Positions 41,996-59,094 are shown, counted from the first letter of the stretch. The stretch: DNA of 64,000 bases from Cacajao melanocephalus (GCA_963573385.1 CAUYLG010065568.1:1-64000), one strand, 5' to 3'. The notes: generated by a model not told the origin, from the letters alone. Translations and numbers: made by a program.

Positions 41996-43154
41996 GTAAG
42001 ATGGTGGGGTGAGCTGGGGGTACCCCAGCTTTTCTGTTTCAGAGGCTGAGAGATGATAAGTGCTTTGTGGTCTGATAGTAGGGGCGTGTAACTTGCTGGC
42101 TGGCCACATGTTTGAGCCCCAAATTCTGATACAGAAACTACTCCTGAGAGACTGTGGGTTTCTCCTTCCACACCCCCAGCTTGGCAGTGTTTCCAGGGGC
42201 CTAGCTGCTCCTCTTCGATCCCTCATTCCCTTCGCCAGCTGCCTGCCTTGCACCTGAGGTAACTTGGCCTGCCTGTGGATGCTTGGCAGGGACCGCGGGC
42301 CAACCTGCTCTGGCTGCCTTCCCTGCCCCATTCCTGCTTAAAAAAAGAAACACATTTCAACACCAGCCTCCGTCTGTCCCCATCTGAAACTGTTGGCCAG
42401 AAAGCAGCACTACCTGCATCTCTTTGCTCTGTCTCAGTCCCTCCTTGCCCAGGACAGCGGGGAAGAGGGTGAGTGTTTTGTCGTGATCCATTGATTTGAG
42501 GGTTTGGGGTTTTGCTTTGACTTCCTATGAACCAAAGCGTAGCACAAAGTGAACCCAAGTGCAGCAAGGAGCTTTACATTTTTTAAATTTTAAGTGTGTT
42601 TCTGGCAGAATGAGAGGCTTTAAAAACCTTTCTGGTTCTCATCCCGAAGCCATTTGTCTCAGTTGCTCATGCTTTGGGCTCTGGAGAGGCTTAAAATAAC
42701 TTGCCTTTTCTGGAGGGTCCTAAGACGTCAGGAAGCAGTGCTTTAGGGTCTGCTTAGCAAATGCATGTTCCATATCTCCCAGTGCTCCCCAGCCAGGGCA
42801 GAGGGGGAGTGTTCTTTTCCCATTCACAAGTGAAGATGTTTAGGGCCAGGGAGAGACGAGCCAGGCTCTCCCGTCTCCTTTGTCCAGGGAGAATGCAGTT
42901 GAGTTGTAGGGAGCTCAGCAGCCTCCCCTGGGAATTGATGAAGGAGAACAGTGTTTCCAGGGATGTGAGTGTGGCGGGGAGCCCTGACTTCCTAGAAACA
43001 GGCCTCTCTTTGCTTTGCCATGTTCACCCTCATCTAGGGTGGCAGAGCTGGGCTGCTCAGGAGGATTCGAACGTAAACCAGATTTTTCCCCAAGCACCAC
43101 TCAGGGATGAGAAAGCAGTGGCTCTGATTTCAGACTGTTTTCTTTCTGAAATCC
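41996..43154. other. TPCN1: TPCN1 intron 2, unique part
   Basis: About 1.1 kb without recognised repeats. I see no exon or RNA gene. Confidence 0.4.
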
Positions 43155-43290
43155 CTTTGCAAGGATAGGCAGTATTATCCCTATTTTACAGAGGAGGAAA
43201 CTATGGGTCAGAGAGGACAAGTAACTTGCCTGAAGTCACCCAGCCAAGAAATGGTTGAGCAGAGATTTGAACCCAGCATCATCTGACTCC
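43155..43290 (-). mobile_element. MIR SINE, antisense
   Basis: 'gcagtattatccctattttacagaggaggaaactatgggtcagagagg', 'gcagagatttgaacccagcatcatctgactcc'. Confidence 0.85.
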
Positions 43291-43384
43291 AGAATTCCTT
43301 CTCCTTCTCCTCTTCCTTTTTTTCCTTCTCCAGCTGCTCCTCCCTCCCCTTTTTTCTTCACTACCCTCAATAAATGTAAGCACA

Positions 43385-43692
43385 GGCCAGACACAGTGGC
43401 TCCCACCTTTAATCCTAGCCCTTTGGGATGCCAAGGCAGGAAGACCACTTGAGCCTAGTGATTTTGAGTTCAAGACCAACCTGGGCAACGTAGTGAGACC
43501 TCAGCTGTATAGCAAAATTAAAAACTTATCCAGGTATGGTGGTGCGTGCCTATAGCCCCAGCTACTCAGGAGGCTGAGGTAGGAGGATTGCTTGAGCCCA
43601 GGAATTCAAGGTTGCTGTGGGCTATGATTGCACCACTGCACTCCAGCCTGGGCAACAGAGCAAGACCCTGTCTCAAAAAAAAAAAAAAAAAG
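43385..43692 (+). mobile_element. Alu (J-like)
   Basis: A diverged sense Alu with a 19-base A tail, between two MIR copies. Confidence 0.9.
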
Positions 43693-43697
43693 GTGAG

Positions 43698-43850
43698 TAC
43701 AGGCCTTTAGCATTTATATTATCTCCTTATATAACCTCAATATAGAGTTGTTATTATTATCTGTATTTTATAGAGGAAGAGACAGGCTCAGAGAGGTTAA
43801 GTAACTTGCCCAAGGTCACATAGCTAGTAAGCAATAAAGCCTGTCTGGTC
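43698..43850 (-). mobile_element. MIR SINE, antisense
   Basis: 'ttgttattattatctgtattttatagaggaagagacaggctcagagaggttaagtaacttgcccaaggtcacatagctagtaag'. Confidence 0.88.
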
Positions 43851-43859
43851 TTTCCTCCC

Positions 43860-44984
<1,125 letters not shown>

Positions 44985-45224
44985 TGAGCAGTCCATCTAA
45001 AACACAAGCCCAACCTGGTGGTTTCTCTGTTTTAAAGCTTCTTTTTACTCTCCCATCCAGGGGGGCTGGGGAGGGCAAGCTCTTCAGCCGGCAGACGAAG
45101 CCTTGCGTGTTCTAGTACCTTCTTGCTTGACTGGTCCCATTTCCTGCCTCAGTCCACAGCCTCATACTGCATTTAGTTCGGTGAATCCCCTGTGCATTCT
45201 TAAACCTCTCCACCTTGCTGGCAA

Positions 45225-45840
<616 letters not shown>

Positions 45841-46190
45841 TCAACCTACATGGATTTCTGGGGCCTTGCAGCTAGCTCATCGGAGTGGCTATGTCAGGGC
45901 CCCAGTCAGAGGTGGGCAGCCTCCCTTTTGTCATCTCTTCTCACCATAGGTTTGAGTCCCATTGCTCTCAGCACAGCTGAGTGTCCTGGCGGCTGCCATC
46001 ATTGACTTTTGTCTTTAGCTGTTGTAAACCTTTGAGGTACTAAGGAGTTGGCAGAATGCAGATGGAGGCCATCCGTGGAGTTGGCAGCGACATGAGCGTG
46101 GGCCACTGGGAATGAAGCAAGCTTTCTAAGGCTGAGTCACCATCAAGCCTGGCTTTTGCTTTGGCCCAGCAGCCGCTGAGACCTTCTCGG
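45841..46190. other. TPCN1: TPCN1 intron 2, unique part
   Basis: No feature recognised. Confidence 0.35.
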
Positions 46191-46194
46191 CACT

Positions 46195-46540
46195 GTATCT
46201 CCACGCTCCGTGTCTGCTTGGGCACACCTAACAAAACACCATGGACTGATGGCTTAACCAACAGAAATCTAATTTCTCACAGGTCTGGAGGCTGGAAGGA
46301 AGTCTAAGACCAAGGTGCCAGCAGGTTTGGTTTCTTGAAAGGCCTCTTTCCTTGGCTGGTAAATTGTCCTCTTCTGATAAGGACAACCAGTCCTATTGGA
46401 TTAGGGCTCACCCATACGACCTTATTTTATCTTAATCACCTTTAAAGGCCCTTTCTCCAAACACAGTCACATTCTGAGCTACTAGGGGTTAGGACTTCAG
46501 CCTGTGAATTTGAGGGGGACACAGTTCAGGCCATCACACT
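46195..46540 (+). repeat. ancient interspersed repeat, family not assigned
   Basis: 'aacaaaacaccatggactgatggcttaaccaacagaaatctaatttctcacaggtctggaggctgg', 'taatcacctttaaaggccctttctccaaacacagtcacattctg' and 'gggggacacagttcaggccatcaca' are hallmarks of a common old mammalian repeat whose name I do not recall safely. Confidence 0.65.
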
Positions 46541-47600
46541 CTTACCCTTTCCTCAGAGGCAGGGTCCGAGGAATCTGGCCGTGCTGCCTGTGACCTTTCA
46601 CCCTGCAGGAAATGGGAGGGTTTGGGTTTTTCTCCTTACGTGGACAAGAGTGGATTTAATCCAGGACTCAGACATCTTTGGGCTTTAAGAGCGGCTGCTG
46701 CAGTGCTAATGAATGAGTCACAGGCAGCGCGGTGTCAGGTTGATAAAGGAGGCAGGTATGAACAGAGGTATTTAAAGCCTGGAAACCAGGATAACCTTGA
46801 AAACAGTCAGCGGGGCCGCTGCTAGACACAGTGGTTTAGAGACAGCCCACAGTCCACACCACATGGCAGGCGGTGGTCTCACCCACTGCATTCAGGGAAT
46901 CAGGACGTCTGGGGTGGGTAGACATACTGGGTAGTCCAAGGTATTTCCCAGGGTAGGTCTGGTTACACTCAGTTCTGCCTTCTCCCTGCCTTTAAAGCCA
47001 GCTACTGCCTAAGATGGACTAGACCATGTGCCTTTTCTGTGTGAGGGAAGGATTGGGCTCAGTGGGGCTGGCTGAGGTCTGAACTGGATGTTTGGTCTCT
47101 GCTTTGGTGCGGGTTGTTTATGGTTTTCCGGTGACAGGCCCTGCAGCTAAAGCCCAAGGCCACAGTGCAGAGAGCTGCCCTCTCCCTCTTGCACGCCAAT
47201 GCCTGGCACACCATCGGGAGTTCCTAGGACCAGTGTAGCCTCAGCAGTGTGGAGGATCCCTATCCCCTGGCAGGGGCCCCCACGTGGCAGCCTGGTCCCC
47301 TTTTCAGGGTCTTCATGCAGCCAGGGCCAGTGGGCCCCAGGCTCAGTCAAGGTGGGCCAGTGCTGTTGGCCTCAGGGCTGCCGTAGCCAGGGGGAGCTGG
47401 GAGAGAGCCTCACCGGCTGGCAGCGGAGGATAATCCAGCCTGATGCGTGCACTCCATCACTGTTATCTGTGCCGTGGCTCTGCCTCTGACCAGGTGGCCC
47501 AAGCATACTTGCCAAAGAGTGAAGAAGCCCAAGGGGCCTGCACCGCTTTTGTCACTTGTGATACCATGGGGGCTGGAGTGGTTGAGCTGAGTATAGCTCT
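46541..47600. other. TPCN1: TPCN1 intron 2, unique part
   Basis: GC-moderate, no repeat or gene recognised. ORFs such as 47199-47489 show no family features. Confidence 0.4.
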
Positions 47601-47740
47601 TAGCTGCTCCAAGCCTCAGCCTGCTCATCTGTAGAATGGCCATGATGGCATCCATCAGTTGAGTCGTTGCGGGGGGATTGAGCGAGATCACGTGTGTGAG
47701 CACATGGTCAGTGCTCATCCGGTCATAAGTGTTATTATCA
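47600..47740 (+). mobile_element. MIR fragment
   Basis: 'cctcagcctgctcatctgtagaatggccatgatggc', 'gcacatggtcagtgctcatcc'. Confidence 0.65.
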
Positions 47741-48654
47741 TGGCAGAGACTGGGCTTCCTTGAAATATCCTCCACGAGCAGAGGTCCTGAACCCAGGCCA
47801 GGATCCAGATTCTTCTTGCCTCATTCCTGGCACAGCGGGTTGCCCTGCCTAGCCAGGATGCCTCCGCGTAGCAGCTGGAGACCAAGCAGCAATTAGATTT
47901 TCACAGGCTCCCACCGAACTTGGGCATTTGGCTCCGCTGGAGTCACTCCCCTGGCTTTTTCAGGGCCTCACCAAGGCAGAGCGCTGGGTGTTACCAGACC
48001 GGCAGTGGCGCCAATTAAAATGAGTAAGCATCCAGCATGCTGGGCGGGAGCCTTGCAGCTGAGCTTTGGCACTTTCACTTCCTCAGCTCTCCTCGTCTTC
48101 ATGGGGGGATCCTGTCTGTTGCCTCAAGCCCCCTGCCATGAGATGCCGCCTCTTCCTGTCCCCCTGTCTGCCCTGCGCACAGGGCGCTGCCTCTCAGAAT
48201 GGCAGTTGTGGCAGCTGGGTGAGGGCTGGAGCACCTACTGCGCTCCTCCTCCCCACTCGCCTTGGGGAGGGCTGAGTTCACATTTGCTCTGAGAGTACTT
48301 CAGGAGCCAGAACCGTGAATTTCTCAGCTCCCTCATCTGGGAGGGAGAATGGGAGGGCTTGGATGGCTCACAGCAGCGTGCCCCTGGGGCCATCTTGTTG
48401 CAGTGTCCTCTGTGGGGAGGTTTCAGATGACAGCAAGGTAACCCAGGAACATACCTGGAGTGACGTCAGTCTTGAGACAGCCCCCATGCCACCTTCCTGC
48501 TCCAGCAGCCCTGAACAGCCCTCCCTTCTTGCCCTTTGCTGGAGTGAAGTCTCTGGTTCGGGCATCCTCGACTCTTACCCTTCTCGCCGCAGTCAGGTCA
48601 GCCTGGGTAGGGTATGTGCAGTCGTAATCATGGCCCGTGGATGTGGAGCCCCCA
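47741..48654. other. TPCN1: TPCN1 intron 2, unique part
   Basis: No repeat or gene recognised. Confidence 0.4.
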
Positions 48655-48800
48655 CCATGTGTTAGGCAGTGTCCAGAGCACTTTGCTGCTGCTATCATTT
48701 CGTGCTGCTTCCTAGCAGATTTGAGAGGCCATTGCTTTCAGTATCACCTTACAGAAGAGGAAATGGAGGCTCCCAGAGGATGAAACTCATCCAAGGTCGT
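48655..48800 (-). mobile_element. MIR fragment, antisense
   Basis: 'atgtgttaggcagtgtccagagcac', 'accttacagaagaggaaatggaggctcccagagg', 'ccaaggtcgtgaagc'. Confidence 0.7.
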
Positions 48801-49800
48801 GAAGCCACTTTGACCTTCTTTGAATCCATGTCTACTGACTGCAGAACTAGTCTCTTAGCTAATGTGCCCTCCACCGTGAGGTGGAGCTCTGGGGAAGAGG
48901 TAGTATTTTAGGCTGAATTTCTTTCTTTCCCAAAAGGCAGTTGGTTTCTATCTTTATCCTTTTTTTAAATTAAATTTTTATTTCCTCCAAGGCAATTATT
49001 CTAAATGGAGTTCCATACCTGGAGCTCCCTTTCATGTTGTAAAAATAGCACAACTGATGGCGTTCATTGTGAAGCTGTGTTGGATCATCCCAGAGAAGCC
49101 CCAAGACAGGGTGAGTGAAAACCAGACCACGAAGGACAGCCACACTCTCGCCATCTGCAGGAAGTAGGCTTTTTCCCCAATGCACGCCTTTCCGCAATTC
49201 TTCCTCTGCATAGAGGCATTTGGCTACTTTTTCCATCATGGTGGTTAGGACAAGAAAATGTGGGCAGAAAATGGGAGTTCTCAGGAGTCACGATTTGGGC
49301 GTGGGAAAGGAAGGATGAGGAGGAAGAACTTGGAGCGTGGGTCATGATGGTAGATGCCCAAGGCCAGGTGGGCTTGCCGAGGGCAGTGACCTCCCTGAGG
49401 TTGCTGACTCCTAGTGGCGGGTGACCCCATATCAGGACTTACTGGGGGGAAGTCCCTGGACTAAGCTGGATAACCAAACCGGGGCCATTGGTGCTTATGT
49501 TGCCATTTGTACTGGGTACCCCTTATGCCTTGTTTGCTTTTTGTTCGAAATATTTATCTCCTTGTAAAAACTGCAGTTCTTTCCCTACCCCAGTCATGAG
49601 GCTCTGGCTCAGAGGAGGTATGAGATTGTAGCATGAGATCTGAGAGCTGGGCTGCCCTGGGGCCTGCTGGGCCAGGGGCATGCTGGGGACAATGTGCACT
49701 CTCTAAAGGGACAACTGGTACTTAACTCTAGCTAATCATTGTTATGTAGGATCAGAGGCAGATTGCTAGCACACCTGCCAGTTTTTCAAAAGAAATTAGA
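48801..49800. other. TPCN1: TPCN1 intron 2, unique part
   Basis: No repeat or gene recognised. Confidence 0.4.
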
Positions 49801-50106
<306 letters not shown>

Positions 50107-51780
50107 CAAGAACCTATATTTTTAATCAAAAGTCTTTTGATTCTTAAATAATGGCAGCCAATTCATACACGTCTTCAATGTAGCCAGCTGAGTGAAATCT
50201 GGTCAGTAGGCTGCCCCATTCTCTCTAACATAGAACTTAACCGATTCACCGTTTGATTTCTGTTTGGAACAGACTACTTCAAATTAAGGAAAAGTATACA
50301 AAACCAACCAACAAACCCTCCATGGCGCTGAGGTTATGTTTCTTTTCCAGTGGGAATCAGAACAGGTCAGGCAACCTCCTCTTTGCCACTACATGCTTTG
50401 CCCAAAGAAAGACCAGATTTCATTCAGGTTTGGAATCAAAGCTGGGGCTGCAGGGTAGAGGTGTTGAGCCAGGCCAGGCAAGGGGAGAGCTGAAGCCAGA
50501 GCAGGTGGGCGCCGCTCCCGGGAAATCCTGTATCATTCTTTCCTGGTGATTCTTTCCTTCTTTGTTATGGTTCACATGAGGCTATGGGGCGCTCATTCTC
50601 TATTCTTCCTTCTTATCATGCAACTTCAGACCACCATCTTTTTTTTTAAAGTGATTTGATTCAGGCTGTGATCTTTTGTTGTTAGCTTGGACTTTGAGAT
50701 GTGTAATAAAGATTCAAGTGAGCATTAGAAGTTTTTTTAAAAAGTAGTGGTTTAACAAAAGAAAAAATGGTGTAATAGCTAGTCTTCTTTTTTTCTTTAA
50801 ATCGTCACTTTCTTGTCAACTGAAAAACTAAGTAGAATTTTTTAAATGGCCGCACATTTAGGACTTACAACAGCTGCCCTGGAAGTTAGAAGAAGTGCGT
50901 CAAATGTAGTTCCAGCTTGGTCTGGTGGGCAGTGAGGCGAGCATGGCACATGCTTCTTTTGTGGTGTATAACTCTAGAAGGACCTAAGGGTGGTGGGCAT
51001 GCTTCCCAAGAAGGTGGAAGATGGGGGCAGGAGGAGATGGCACATGTCTGCTTGGTGAGGCGTTGGGGTAGCATCCAGATTGGCTTTAGAGATCAGGTTA
51101 AGCTTGAGTGTGCTGAGTGTCTAAGGAGATGAACAGCAAGTAAAAGACTCTCCCAGAAGAAAGGAGCAGCAGAGGAAAGGTATGCATGTGCTGGAGTGGG
51201 TAGCGCATGAGTCAGAGGGTTAGGGAGAAAGGTTGGATCCAAATCTTGAGGGTCTCCTTGCCTGCACCCCTAGAGCCATACTGAAGAGGAGCTGGGCCTT
51301 CGTCCTGGGGTGACAGAAAAGCCCCTGGGCACTTTAAGCAGGGAAGTGACCATCGTTTTTTAGGAGAACGTCTGAAAATTCACTCACACTGCTCTGCCAA
51401 GAGCGGTTGGCAATGATGACAAGACCAGGCAGCATGGGGCGGCCCAGGGACATGGGGTACCCATTTTGTTTTGTCTGAACAGTGTTGTAAGAGGCAGCAT
51501 AACCAAGGATGTGGTATGCACATGCAGCTTGGCATCTGCGTCTGCCACCCTGCAGCATCCCATGTTTGTTACCCGCCTGGTGCCTATAGGCATTTGAGTC
51601 TGTAGCCCCTGGATGAATTCTGACGGGACAGCCCGGTGGCTGGAGATGATGCAGCTCAGCCAGGGGAGTACAGAAGATCAACTGCGGACAGGTGTGACTT
51701 AGGGAGAGGTGGGAGTTTGGGGTGCTGGGGAGAGGGATCAAAGATCCTAGGGAGGGGAAAAGGCATGGGTTGAAGTAAGG
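50107..51780. other. TPCN1: TPCN1 intron 2, unique part
   Basis: About 1.7 kb without a recognised repeat. No exon is supported. Confidence 0.4.
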
Positions 51781-51781
51781 A

Positions 51782-51869
51782 GGGGGCTGCAGTGAGTTGA
51801 GATTGCCACTGCACTCCAGCCTGCCTGGGTGACAGAGTGAGACCCTATCTCAAAAAAGAAAAAAAAAGA
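51782..51869 (+). mobile_element. Alu 3' end only
   Basis: 'gctgcagtgagttgagattgccactgcactccagcc' plus an A-rich tail. Confidence 0.85.
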
Positions 51870-51944
51870 CAGGAACTTCTCTGAGACTCACACCATGGAC
51901 GGGGCCAGAGACTAGCATGCTGGGGGCAGATTGGATTTGGGTTG

Positions 51945-52185
51945 TGGTTAAGAGCATGCACGCTGGGGTCAGGCCCACTGAGTTTGAATCGAGCCCTGCC
52001 TTGTCCTGCTGGGACTTTGACCACGTGATGTAACCCCTCTAAGCTTTCCGTAAAATGACACTAACATTAGTATTACCTTTTAGGATTGTTCTGAGGTTCA
52101 TACAAGATAGCATGCCTCATACAACTAGCACAGTGCCTGGTTTACATCAGAATGAGCATTGGGTAGATGTCAGCCATTATGCTTA
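51945..52185 (+). mobile_element. MIR SINE, nearly full length
   Basis: 'tgtggttaagagcatgcacgctggggtcagg', 'gagtttgaatcgagccctgcc', 'taccttttaggattgttctgagg', 'agcacagtgcctggttta'. Confidence 0.88.
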
Positions 52186-52570
52186 GGGTCGGGGTCAGAG
52201 CAGCTGTATCCGTTTTATGGAGCTCCTAAAACACTGTTGGTAGGAGTTTGGACCTGGTTGAATTGGGCATGGGAGCTGCTAAATATGTTTGGGTCAGAAA
52301 GTACGCGATGACAGAGCGTCTTCCTGCTGACGTCTTGCCAGCTCGGGATGCTGTCTCTAGCTGCCGTGATAACCCCTGAGCTTAGAAACCCTGGGGTGGG
52401 TCAGCCCAGAATAGGAGTTACTTTTCTCCCTGGAGACTGGAAGGTAGATAGAGAGGAAACTGCTGGGCTGTTCTGCAGTGGTAGGAGCCAGATTTGGCAT
52501 TTTTCTTTCCGTGTCCGTCTTTCTGACCAGTCACCGAACTTCCCTGGGTCCTGGAAGCTCAGCTCAGTTC
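52186..52570. other. TPCN1: TPCN1 intron 2, unique part
   Basis: No feature recognised. Confidence 0.35.
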
Positions 52571-53229
<659 letters not shown>

Positions 53230-54115
53230 GTTCAACTGCCTTCTTAAAAGGCACTCAGGAAAGATTTGGACAATGCTGAGCAGATGAGGACTTTCACAGG
53301 CTCACCTGGCTTGGGGCCCGGCCCAGGAGGGTGCTGTTTGATGAGAAACATCCCAGCAGTATTGGGCACGGAGGAAGCAGTTAGTGAAAGAAAAGCAGAG
53401 CTGATGGGAGGAGGATGTTTGACTGTGCCCAGCCCTGCCCCACGTCTCCCACATTCCCCTTCCTAATGCCACCACACCCAGCTCTTAGGATCAGAAAGTC
53501 TGCTGAAGTTCCGGGGCCACTCTCCTGATTAAAAAAGTATGGCTTCTGTTTCCGGCAGATAAATTCCAGCTTTGTTCCAGTGCACTGACACAGCCCCTGA
53601 AAAACCCATCTCGGGTTGATCAGGAAGTGTTTTCAGACAGGCAGCCTACCTCTGGTTTTATCATCCTCCTCCACGATAAAGTCTTGACGTTCTGCCTTTC
53701 GCCTTAGTGGAGAAACCTATCCTCACAGGCACACTTCTGGTATTGAGGAATTGGTGTCTTGGAATACAGCTTGGGTATTTGGATTGCAGATTATTAAAAA
53801 ATTGTGATCTCTTTGCCCACTTAGTTTAGCTGTGGAAGCAAGCAGAGAATATCATATTACTGCAACAGCAGTGCCGTTTTTTTTCTTAAAAAGCATGATT
53901 TAGGGGTTCAGGGAACCTCCTAGGTGAACCTTTCGGTGACTTCCTGCTTCAGCAGCATTTGGAAGACTTGCAGATATCTCCCGTGAGTGCCAGGTGGATG
54001 TGACCCTTGCTCTTTGCCCTGTTAATCCAGTAGCTGCATATCAGAGCATCCTTTTTGCCACCTTAAATGACCAAATCTTCCTAGAGCCATTCTTGTTACC
54101 CTCTTGGGAGAGACA
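53230..54115. other. TPCN1: TPCN1 intron 2, unique part
   Basis: No repeat or gene recognised. Confidence 0.4.
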
Positions 54116-54119
54116 GCTT

Positions 54120-54240
54120 GCACGAATTACAGTTGTTAAGAATGTGTGCTGTAATGTTATAGATGGTTATCCTAATAGCTTTTGTGGAGTTAGTGGTATT
54201 TATCCCCATTTTGCAGAGGTACAAGTTGAGGTGCAGTGAA
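54120..54240 (-). mobile_element. MIR fragment, antisense
   Basis: 'gtggtatttatccccattttgcagaggtacaagttgaggtgcag' resembles antisense MIR. Confidence 0.5.
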
Positions 54241-54412
54241 AAAGTAATCTGCAAAGGCAGACAACAGAGCAGTAGGGTTCATTCCTTCAGCATATGTTGA
54301 TGGGCTGCCACGTGCCTGGCAGACCCCCCAGGCAGGCCCAGAAGGAGTTTGTGGTGCCCCTTGCCCTCTAATTTCAGCCCTGCTGCCTCTGTTTTCAGGC
54401 CTTGCCTAGTAG

Positions 54413-55279
<867 letters not shown>

Positions 55280-55536
55280 TCCTGCTTTCTTTACCTGAAG
55301 TCCTTTGGAGCCTTCCCTAACCCATGAGGATAGTGGTTATGTTTCCACAGCCTCTCATTCTCCAGGTATGCTGTTTACACCTCATTCTCTGCTCTCCACT
55401 GCACACAGACCCATTCGCTCCTTAGCACTGGGATGTAACAGATTTGATGATTGAATCAGCGATTTGCTTTGTGCCATGATGGATTGTGAGAAAATGGAGT
55501 TTTGATGAATTAGGTAATTTAAAATATGGGTGGGAG

Positions 55537-55858
55537 CCAGGCACAGTGGTTCACCCTGTAATTCTAGCACTTTGGGAGACCAAGGCTCAAGGATTGCTTG
55601 AGGCCAGAAATTTGAGACCAGCTTGGACAACATAGTGAGACCCCCCGTCTCTACAAAGAAGTTTAAAAAAAATTAGCCAGCTGTGGGGTTACACACCTGT
55701 AGTCTCAGCTACTTGAGAGGCTGAGGCATGAGGATTGCTTGAGCCCAGGAGTCTAAGGCTGCAGTGAGCCATGATCACACTACTATACTACAGCCTGGGC
55801 AACAGAGTAAAACCTTATCTCTAGAAATGTATATGTATACACATACATATTTCAAAAT
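55537..55858 (+). mobile_element. Alu (J-like) with target-site duplication
   Basis: A sense Alu flanked by the perfect 16-base repeat 'aaaatatgggtgggag' at 55521-55536 and 55859-55874. Its tail has turned into a TATA/CATA-rich stretch. Confidence 0.92.
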
Positions 55859-55874
55859 AAAATATGGGTGGGAG

Positions 55875-57436
55875 GGCTAAGTGTGGCAAGGAATCCTTTC
55901 ATGGTGTGAATAATCCCCACTGTGTTCATCCAGCGTCAAGCAGGGTTTTGTGAATCCTGCTCCCCCGAGTTAGGGCTTACCCAGTTTGCAGGTTTCTTTC
56001 TTGTGTCTCCCTGATGCCTATTTGAGATGGCTGGGCAGGGAAAGGCAGGGCAGGAAGGTAGAGGCCTAACCCGGTGTAATGCCTGAGTGTTAATGGCTGT
56101 TGTTTTAGGGCCTGGTGTTTTGCACAGCTGTGCCTCTTTCTGGTCGTACAAGTTTTGCAAAGGCAGGGACCACGTCTCTTCTACACATACTCTGGGTACA
56201 TAATAGACGTGAAATTGCATATCTGGGAGTGAGTCACCAGTTTCCAAAAACGTCCAGGGTCCCAGGTGACTCACAGCTAAACCAGCCCCTGGAGCCATTG
56301 GGGGGTGACAAGGAGACTCACATGTGATCAGATCAGAAGTAGCCCAGCAGGACATGGCATTGCTGCCCCTAGGAATAGCCTACTCTTTGGATGTTCAGGT
56401 CTCTGCTTCCAGCTTTGAACTCCCCAGGAGCCCACACGTATCCTGTAATAGCCATCTCAGCCCTGGGTGCTCAAGAACCTCCATCTGAGCTTCCCCACCA
56501 CCACCCTACCATTTGTAGACTGCCCATCTCTCTTTTTCCTCTCTCTTTTTGTTAGATTGGGATTTTATTTTATTTTTTTCCTGATTCTTTTAGCTCTTGC
56601 TGAAAACCAGCTTGGGCAGAGCGACCTGTGCTCAGTGCTGGCTAATGGCTTGGAGCCGCTCCAAGTTGCCGGCTGCGCTGCCTTTCACTTGTGGGTGGTC
56701 GTCGACAAGCGTGGTATCTTCTCTCTGGGACTCTCGAGGGGCCTCTCTTCTTGCGGGCTCGGCTGTTCACACTTGGCTGGCCTGCCTGGTTGTTTGGAAT
56801 CGCAGTTTTTACTGCACAGCCTGGAGCCAGTCTGGTAGCCTCAACAGGGCCTGGATTTTATGAGGTACTGAAGTCCACTCAGCCTCCAGCCTAGTTGGCC
56901 CATTTGATTTTGTTGCATGTTGTTTTTCTCTATTTCCACTTGGAGACCGGACACCGTGCAGAGTGTGTGGGGACACAGAAGTCTAGAGGTGGAGCTGGCC
57001 TGGGAGATTCTTAGGCTGTGATGAATGTGTGCCTGTTGAGGAGTGATGGTACCTGCTGATGTCTACGACAGGTGAACATTTCCTGAGTGTCGCTCAGTTG
57101 ACTGCAAAGGATAGGGTTGAATTTCTGGCTTCCTCTCTTGATAGCTGAACATCCTTGAATGAGGAGCTAAGGCTGTTTTTCCTAAGATGCAGTTTCTTCA
57201 TCTGTAGAATGGGGATGCGAATGTCTGCAGTCAGAGTCTCAGCCCATGAGTAGGTAATTGAAGGACTTTCTGCGCTGAGGATGTGAATCTTTCTCCCAGT
57301 TCCTTGTAAGTATGTGTTGGTGGTTTGCATTTCCTTAGGTGTTGTAGCAGTCGAGGGGCTGTAGTTGACTTCCTTGATTACCATTCCTGTTGTGTTGCAG
57401 GGAGAATTAAGAATCAAGCAGCTCCATCTCCTGCCT
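55875..57436. other. TPCN1: TPCN1 intron 2, mostly unique
   Basis: An L2-like 3' scrap may lie at about 56150-56225 ('gcagggaccacgtctcttctacacatactctggg'). Otherwise nothing is recognised. Confidence 0.4.
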
Positions 57437-57742
<306 letters not shown>

Positions 57743-58441
57743 ACTCCTGCTCATTCTTTAGGGTGGCTTCTTGATTTCCACTGTATTTTCTTTTATTCAC
57801 AATGCTGCTTTTGGGCTGCCTTCCCCACCAACAGAAAGGGAAACTGAGGCAAAAGGAAGAGAAGGCTGAGGGCAGTCCCTGGCCACTGACTGCATAGGAA
57901 TTCGGGGCCCTAGAGAAGTGGCGGGCCTAGGCCGTCAAGCTCTCTGTGGGATGTAGATGTCCCCCACCTGTCACTTCCCCGAGGTGCCCGTGCCTCATGG
58001 CCACCACACCCCTTGTTGCTCTTCTTCTGAGCGACAGCAGGCTCTTCTTCAAGCAGGAGCAGCAGGTCCAGGTGCTGGGGTGTGGCCAGTGTTCATGGAC
58101 GCTGGGTCCAGCCCACCCCCAGGTGCTCCTGGCTAAAGGCTAGAGCGGATCTGTGCTGAGTGGACGCCATCAGTTGATACATCAGTAGCCTTCATGCAGG
58201 TTGAGTCTCAAGCCAAACTTGTTCTTCCGAGCACTGGCTTTCTGCTAATCTCTTGCAGGGGAACCAGAGAGCCCCAGTGCACAGTGAAAAATGCCTTTAA
58301 TCTCCGTTTGCTCTTCTCCAGCTCCCTTCCCTGTCCCTGGGTGTTTCACAATTAGCATTTCAGATGCTTCCAAGTGAATACGGAACAGATGTTCGCACAG
58401 GTGCTGTACTCTTCACTGGGTAAACAGTGGCGTTTGCATGC

Positions 58442-58443
<2 letters not shown>
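57743..58443. other. TPCN1: TPCN1 intron 2, unique part
   Basis: No repeat or gene recognised. Confidence 0.4.

Positions 58444-58482
<39 letters not shown>
58444..58482 (+). repeat. (TG)n microsatellite
   Basis: About 19 TG units in an unbroken run. Confidence 0.95.
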
Positions 58483-59094
58483 TATGAGACAGCAGGAAGC
58501 GTAGGGCCTTTACAGATGTTTTTTAAAGCATCTGAAACACTTTACACATGATGCATACTTAATAAATACTTTGTGAGTGAGTGAGCAGCGGCAGGGAAAG
58601 CCCTTTGTTTCATGATAAACCCAGTGGCGTGGGAGCAGGAAGTACAATTCCAAGTTGGGTCTTGAAATTCATGGACTAAAGAAGGAGAAGTCATGTCCTG
58701 CTTCACCAAGAAATGACCCGTGGACATCTGGCAAACCGTGGGGCAGGCTGTAGGGGCAAGACACAGTTCTCCATCTCAGGAAGGAGGATTAGACAATAAA
58801 AATGACCATGGTGGCCCCTGGCAATTTAACCTGCCTCGCGAACGTGAGCTGGCCACGGCTCCCCTGGAAAAAGGAACTTGCGGTTTTGCCCGTGCAGAAT
58901 GTTTGTAGATGAGTTAGGGAGTTACAGGACCGACCTCCTTGGCTATGTCTTTCCAGGTAGCCACCTGGTCAGGTTGCTCCACACCATTAGTCCCCAGTGG
59001 CTCAAGGCTAGGCTCTCGGCATGGCTTTCTGCCTGACCCACACCTCCAGCCTTGAGGAAACAGTGGCGGGAGAGGCGAGGGCTTGGCTGCCCAT
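58483..59094. other. TPCN1: TPCN1 intron 2, unique part
   Basis: No repeat or gene recognised. Confidence 0.4.

Noticed and set aside
58444..58482. TG repeat as a Z-DNA regulatory element
   Set aside because: A plain dinucleotide microsatellite deep in an intron, with nothing else nearby to support a function.
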